The notes below the pieces were generated by a model. It made no database searches and was not told the origin of the DNA. It saw nothing but the letters and a program-made list of their open reading frames with translations. A stretch of DNA of 64,000 nucleotides from Hyalangium versicolor (GTDB taxonomy: Bacteria; Myxococcota; Myxococcia; Myxococcales; Myxococcaceae). This document shows positions 60,693 through 64,000 of this stretch, piece after piece. The position numbers were made by a program, and so were the translations under genes. Each line of letters starts with the position of its first letter. Within the stretch, counting starts at the first letter, position 1. The stretch is from contig NZ_JAHXBF010000009.1 in assembly GCF_020103695.1 (NCBI RefSeq), positions 186,001 through 250,000 on the forward strand, written 5' to 3'.

Positions 60693-61223
60693 ATGAACTT
60701 CAAGTACATCATCCCGAGCAACAACTATCTGAAGATCAACGGCAGCGAAAAGTCTCAGGCCATCGCCGTTCAGTACCTGGTGCGCCCCAACGAGGTGGAC
60801 CAGTTCATCACCCGGACGCCCTCTCCTTTCGTCCCCCAGTACACGCGGCCGTTTGCCGAGCAGGTGGCTGAGTGGCTCCGCTCCCGTTTGAGCAGCGGGA
60901 AGCTCTCATATGAGCCGGACCCCAACGGCCCTCTCGACTACTGGAGCGCTCCTTCCCACACGCTCGCGTGGAGCGGCGGGGACTGCGAGGATCTCACCAT
61001 CCTCGGCGTCTCACTCTTCGCGGCTGTCGGCATGGCCGCCCAGGTGACCGTCGGCACGTACTGGAACGGCTCCTCGTCCGGCGGCCACGCCTGGATCGAA
61101 GGGCTGGACAAGCGCGGCTTCTTCCTGATCGAGGCCACCACGGGCGACATGTATCGACGGCGTCCTGGCAATTACCTCGTGACTCGGTGGATCACGCCGG
61201 ACCTCGGCCGGCGTGTCGCCTGA
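60693..61223 (+). CDS. Transglutaminase-fold cysteine protein
   Basis: 176-aa protein. The Cys-His-acid triad of transglutaminase-like enzymes is readable: Cys98 in GGDCEDLTI, His132 in GHAWIEG, and an acidic residue at Glu147 or Asp152 (EATTGD). No signal peptide is seen. The family includes proteases and crosslinkers of cell-wall or prey substrates; activity is not determinable here. The first 100 bases are visibly lower in GC than the surroundings, suggesting acquired DNA. A strong terminator follows 46 bases after the stop. Confidence 0.8.
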   Translation: MNFKYIIPSNNYLKINGSEKSQAIAVQYLVRPNEVDQFITRTPSPFVPQYTRPFAEQVAEWLRSRLSSGKLSYEPDPNGPLDYWSAPSHTLAWSGGDCEDLTILGVSLFAAVGMAAQVTVGTYWNGSSSGGHAWIEGLDKRGFFLIEATTGDMYRRRPGNYLVTRWITPDLGRRVA

Positions 61224-61268
61224 ATCAACTCCAACGGGTGTTGAGAACCGGCGTTTCCGGAGAAGGAC

Positions 61269-61302
61269 GGCGCTCGCCTCCCACGGGGCGAGCGCCTTTT
61301 TT
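61269..61302 (+). terminator. Strong intrinsic terminator
   Basis: GGCGCTCGCC (61269-61278), CTCCCACGG-type loop, GGCGAGCGCC (61287-61296), then TTTTTT. A perfect 10-bp stem followed by six T: the best intrinsic terminator in the window. It ends the YdjM-like/transglutaminase transcript. Confidence 0.9.
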
Positions 61303-61347
61303 CTGCGGGGAAGCCGGTGGGATCCCCTCCACCGGCCCCCGTAACTC

Positions 61348-61455
61348 TCACTTCCCGCGGGTGAGGATGTCGAAGATCCCCCAGGCGGCGGGGAACATGA
61401 TCGCCCCGATGCGCACCACCCAGTACAGGTACTCCTGCCAGTTGTTCGGACTCAT
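61348..61455 (-). CDS. Possible 35-aa membrane peptide
   Basis: A short minus-strand frame encodes MSPNNWQEYLYWVVRIGA... with one hydrophobic helix and a basic end (RGK). GAGG lies 5 bases before the ATG. Too short for certainty, but the single-helix, small-protein layout and ribosome-binding site make it credible. It is just right of the strong terminator. Confidence 0.5.
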   Translation of the reverse strand: MSPNNWQEYLYWVVRIGAIMFPAAWGIFDILTRGK

Positions 61456-61472
61456 GCGGCCTCGATGTTGAA

Positions 61473-61620
61473 GACACCTTCATTGGTGTCGGTACGAACA
61501 TGCCGCGCGTTCTGGACCTCCCTCGAAATAGTCCGAGACCGGGGAGAGCTACGTACCAGTCCACGCGGGTGGACTGGCCCGTTGAAGGCGGAGCAGAGGC
61601 ACTTTCCACGCACGTGGAAA
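61473..61620. other. Palindrome-rich intergenic stretch
   Basis: Three inverted repeats in 150 bases: GACACC/GGTGTC at 61473-61490; CCAGTCCAC/GTGGACTGG at 61556-61577 (perfect 9-bp stem, 4-base loop); TTTCCACG-CA-CGTGGAAA at 61603-61620. No gene is seen from 61456 to 61771. They may be operators, an RNA structure or part of an element end. Confidence 0.5.
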
Positions 61621-61771
61621 ATAAGTTCGGAGCCCTCACGCCGTCGGCCATGTAGGCCAATGTCTCACCACATTGCCGCTGACTCCCCCTCTCAACTTCC
61701 TCTCCCGAAGCCCCGGAGCCTCGCTCTGGCCAGCGGAAAAATGGGTAAGTCGATTTCCCTGACCTATTGGC

Positions 61772-62917
61772 TCATCCACCGCCCGGCCCACAGAATCGGG
61801 TGATGGCCTGAGAGAGCGCCGCCTCGCAGCGGACGAGGTCCTCCATGGGTACGTACTCGCCCGTCTGGTGGGCGATCCGGATGTCTCCGGGGCCGAACAC
61901 CACCGCCTCCGCGCCCAGTGCGGTGAGCTGCGGCGCCTCTGTGCCGAAGGACACCGTCTCGGGCGCGTTGCCCGTGGCCTCAGCCAGGAAGCGCACCACC
62001 TCCGCGTCCGGCCGCGTGCTCACTCCACTGTCCGTGCGCAGCACTCGGATATGCGCCTCATAAGCCGGCTCGGCCTTCACCAGCTCCTGGCGGATGGACT
62101 CCATCAGCTCCACCACCCGCTGCGGTGACTGCCCCGGAATGGGACGCCACTCCACCGTGAAGCGGCACACGCCCGGGAGGATGTTCTTCGCCTTCCCCCC
62201 CGAGATGATCCCCACGTTCACCGTGGTGTACGGCGGCTCGAAGCTCTCGTCCCTCTCCTCGCGCAGCACCGTGAGCGCCACCTGCTCCAGCCGGTGCAGG
62301 AAGCGCCCGGCCCGGAAGATGGCCGACGCTCCCGTGTCCGGGTACGCGCTGTGCCCCTCCTTGCCGCGCACCTCCACCTCTCCCAGGCAGTAGCCCTTGT
62401 TGGCGCGCACCGGCACCAGCCGCGTGGGCTCTCCCACGATGGCGTGCCGTGCCCTCCCCTTCCCCGCCTCCGCCAGCTTCTTGGCGCCCACCAGGCCAAT
62501 CTCCTCATCCGCCGTGAGCGCCACCATCAGCGGAGCCTTCAGCCGCTCAGCGCGGAGAGCCGCGTGCAGCGCGCAGGCGATGAACCCCTTGGTGTCGCAC
62601 GCGCCCCGTCCGTAGAGCCGACCGTCCCGCTCCGTCAGCCGCAGAGCGTCCGTCCACGCCGCGTCATACGGCACGCAGTCCGAGTGCCCCACCAACGCCA
62701 GCGCCGCGCGTCCCTCGTCTCCGCCCTTCACCGCCACCAGATTCACCTTCTCCACGCCCGCCTCATCCGTATAGCGCTGACGCTCAGCCACGAAGCCCGC
62801 GCCCTCCAGCCGGGTCTGCGCATAGTCGATGAGCGGCGCGTTGGGGCGCACCGAGGTGGTGTCCAGCGCAACCAGATCCGTCAGCAGGGCCCGCAATGCG
62901 GGCAGCGTGTCATTCAC
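61772..62917 (-). CDS. argE: M20 family deacylase, acetylornithine deacetylase-like
   Basis: 381-aa zinc-dependent amidohydrolase of the ArgE/DapE class. Metal ligands are visible: His in GHSDCVPYD, the bridging Asp in GRGACDTKGF and the catalytic Glu in TADEEIGL. It would remove an acyl group from an amino acid such as N-acetylornithine. The GTG start overlaps the stop codon of hutF (GTGA), so it is translationally coupled to histidine catabolism. Because of that context an N-formylglutamate- or related acyl-amino-acid hydrolase role is also possible. Confidence 0.85.
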   Translation of the reverse strand: MNDTLPALRALLTDLVALDTTSVRPNAPLIDYAQTRLEGAGFVAERQRYTDEAGVEKVNLVAVKGGDEGRAALALVGHSDCVPYDAAWTDALRLTERDGRLYGRGACDTKGFIACALHAALRAERLKAPLMVALTADEEIGLVGAKKLAEAGKGRARHAIVGEPTRLVPVRANKGYCLGEVEVRGKEGHSAYPDTGASAIFRAGRFLHRLEQVALTVLREERDESFEPPYTTVNVGIISGGKAKNILPGVCRFTVEWRPIPGQSPQRVVELMESIRQELVKAEPAYEAHIRVLRTDSGVSTRPDAEVVRFLAEATGNAPETVSFGTEAPQLTALGAEAVVFGPGDIRIAHQTGEYVPMEDLVRCEAALSQAITRFCGPGGG

Positions 62918-64000
62918 GAGTACAGCCTCCGAGCCAGCGCATGGAAGTCGCGACCCGACTCCTCCATCCGTGGGTGCTGACCGTCCCTCACCACGAGCCT
63001 TCCGTCCACAGCCACTTCACGCACCGCCGCCTTGTCCATGCCAAAGACGATGCCCGCCAGCAGCGATGAGGGACTGGCCCCCACGAGCGACGGGTGGTGC
63101 AGGTCCACCGTGAAGAAGTCCGCAGGAGCATCCGGCACCAGCGCCCCCGTGGGCAGCCCCAGGCTCCGAGCACCATTCACCGTGCCCATCTCGAACAGCC
63201 GCGCCGCCAGCCCATCCACCGTGCCATGGCCCGGATCCAGCACCGCGCGCCGCACCCGGGACAGCCGCAGGTGCCCCTCGAGCTGCCGCGCCTCGTCCAG
63301 CAGATCCACCGTGGCCTGGCTGTCCGAGCCCAGGCACAGCCGCGCGCCCGCGCCCACCAGCCGGTCCGCGGGGACGATGCCATCCCCCAGGTTGCGCTCG
63401 GTGGAGGGGCACGCGCAGACGGACGCATTCACCTCGCCCAGCATCCGCGCCTCCTCTCCCGTCACGTGCACCGCGTGCACCGCCGTGAACCGCTCCTCCA
63501 ACAGCCCCAGCTCCTCGAGCAGCTCCACTGGGCGCAAGCCATACTCGGCCACGCACGCCTCGATCTCCTTGGGCTGCTCAGCCACGTGCATGTGCACGGG
63601 CAGCTGCCCACGGATTCCCGCGAGCACCGTGAGCCACTCTCGCGGCACCGCGCGCACGCTGTGAGGTGCCAGTCCCACGCTCACCCCAGCCTGTCCCTCC
63701 ATCTCCCGGACGAGCTCCTCCACCGAGGAGAGGTAGGCATCCACGTCCTTGTCGATGAACCGCCGCTGCCGGGGATTCTCCGGCACCCGGAAGCCCGCGC
63801 GCGCATAGCCCACCCGCAGCAGCACGATGCGCAACCCCACGTCCCGCGCGGCGCGGATCACCTCGTGCGCCAGCGCGTTGCGCTCCACATAGGGGCGGCC
63901 ATCCGGCTGGTGGTGCAGGTAGTGGAACTCCCCCACCGAGGTGATGCCCGCCAACACCATCTCCAGGAAGGCCTGACGCGATGCGGTGTAGACCTCCTCG
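62914..64000 (-). CDS. hutF: Formimidoylglutamate deiminase HutF (5' end beyond the window)
   Basis: The last 361 or so residues of an amidohydrolase-family deiminase. Features match HutF: metal-binding VHMHVAEQP, the catalytic Glu, AVHAVHVTGEE and LGSDSQATVDLLDEAR. It converts N-formimino-L-glutamate to N-formyl-L-glutamate in the five-step histidine pathway. The reading frame continues past the right end of the window, so the N-terminus (metal-binding HxH) is not seen. The stop overlaps the argE-like start. Confidence 0.9.
   Translation of the reverse strand, partial: EEVYTASRQAFLEMVLAGITSVGEFHYLHHQPDGRPYVERNALAHEVIRAARDVGLRIVLLRVGYARAGFRVPENPRQRRFIDKDVDAYLSSVEELVREMEGQAGVSVGLAPHSVRAVPREWLTVLAGIRGQLPVHMHVAEQPKEIEACVAEYGLRPVELLEELGLLEERFTAVHAVHVTGEEARMLGEVNASVCACPSTERNLGDGIVPADRLVGAGARLCLGSDSQATVDLLDEARQLEGHLRLSRVRRAVLDPGHGTVDGLAARLFEMGTVNGARSLGLPTGALVPDAPADFFTVDLHHPSLVGASPSSLLAGIVFGMDKAAVREVAVDGRLVVRDGQHPRMEESGRDFHALARRLYS

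Overview
The window is high-GC DNA packed with lipoproteins, FHA/GAF/kinase/cyclase signalling proteins, a sigma-54 activator and CotH- and RCC1-type surface proteins. Together these point to a myxobacterium, probably of the Cystobacterineae (Archangium/Cystobacter/Myxococcus side). That placement is inferred from gene content and style; no rRNA or tRNA was seen to confirm it.

Region by region. 0.1-11.4 kb: surface and regulatory genes, namely an RCC1 double-propeller lipoprotein, an FHA-type sigma-54 activator next to an 18-residue-repeat protein with its own -24/-12 promoter, an atypical SDR, and three lipoproteins. 11.4-17.6 kb: an ABC exporter whose permease is fused to an M1 peptidase, a DUF2277 protein and a RelA/SpoT-type alarmone synthetase. 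17.7-28 kb: secreted and envelope proteins (TSP3/VWA lipoprotein, alpha/beta hydrolase, HYR/Ig-like lipoprotein, zinc-ribbon protein, unknown exported protein, CotH kinase). 28.1-30.8 kb: a cytochrome bc-type operon (Rieske, cytochrome b fused to a two-heme c domain, small cytochrome c).

31.2-40.4 kb is a cyclic-nucleotide and phospho-signalling block. It holds two paralogous FHA-GAF-adenylate cyclases flanking a Ser/Thr kinase-REC-cyclase fusion, then a CRP/FNR regulator divergent from a TPR protein with two cyclic-nucleotide domains. A perfect TGTGA-N6-TCACA site lies between the last two, and a PAS histidine kinase closes the block. 40.6-49 kb: mfd, a kinase-TPR receptor, a small unknown protein and a PpiC-type foldase lipoprotein. 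49.2-55.8 kb: an ion-homeostasis series (ClC-CBS, small membrane protein, TauE/SafE plus DUF1634, CPA2 antiporter-USP, and an XRE-EIIA regulator).

55.8-58.0 kb: three envelope proteins, one with an intact JAMM metalloprotease motif. 58.0-61.8 kb is an accessory-looking stretch: degenerate DNA with a 36-bp direct repeat, an XRE/ImmA pair behind a palindromic operator, a 49-aa basic protein, a YdjM-like membrane protein, a transglutaminase-fold protein, a possible 35-aa membrane peptide, and two clusters of hairpins. 61.8-64.0 kb: an overlapping hutF-argE pair running off the right end.
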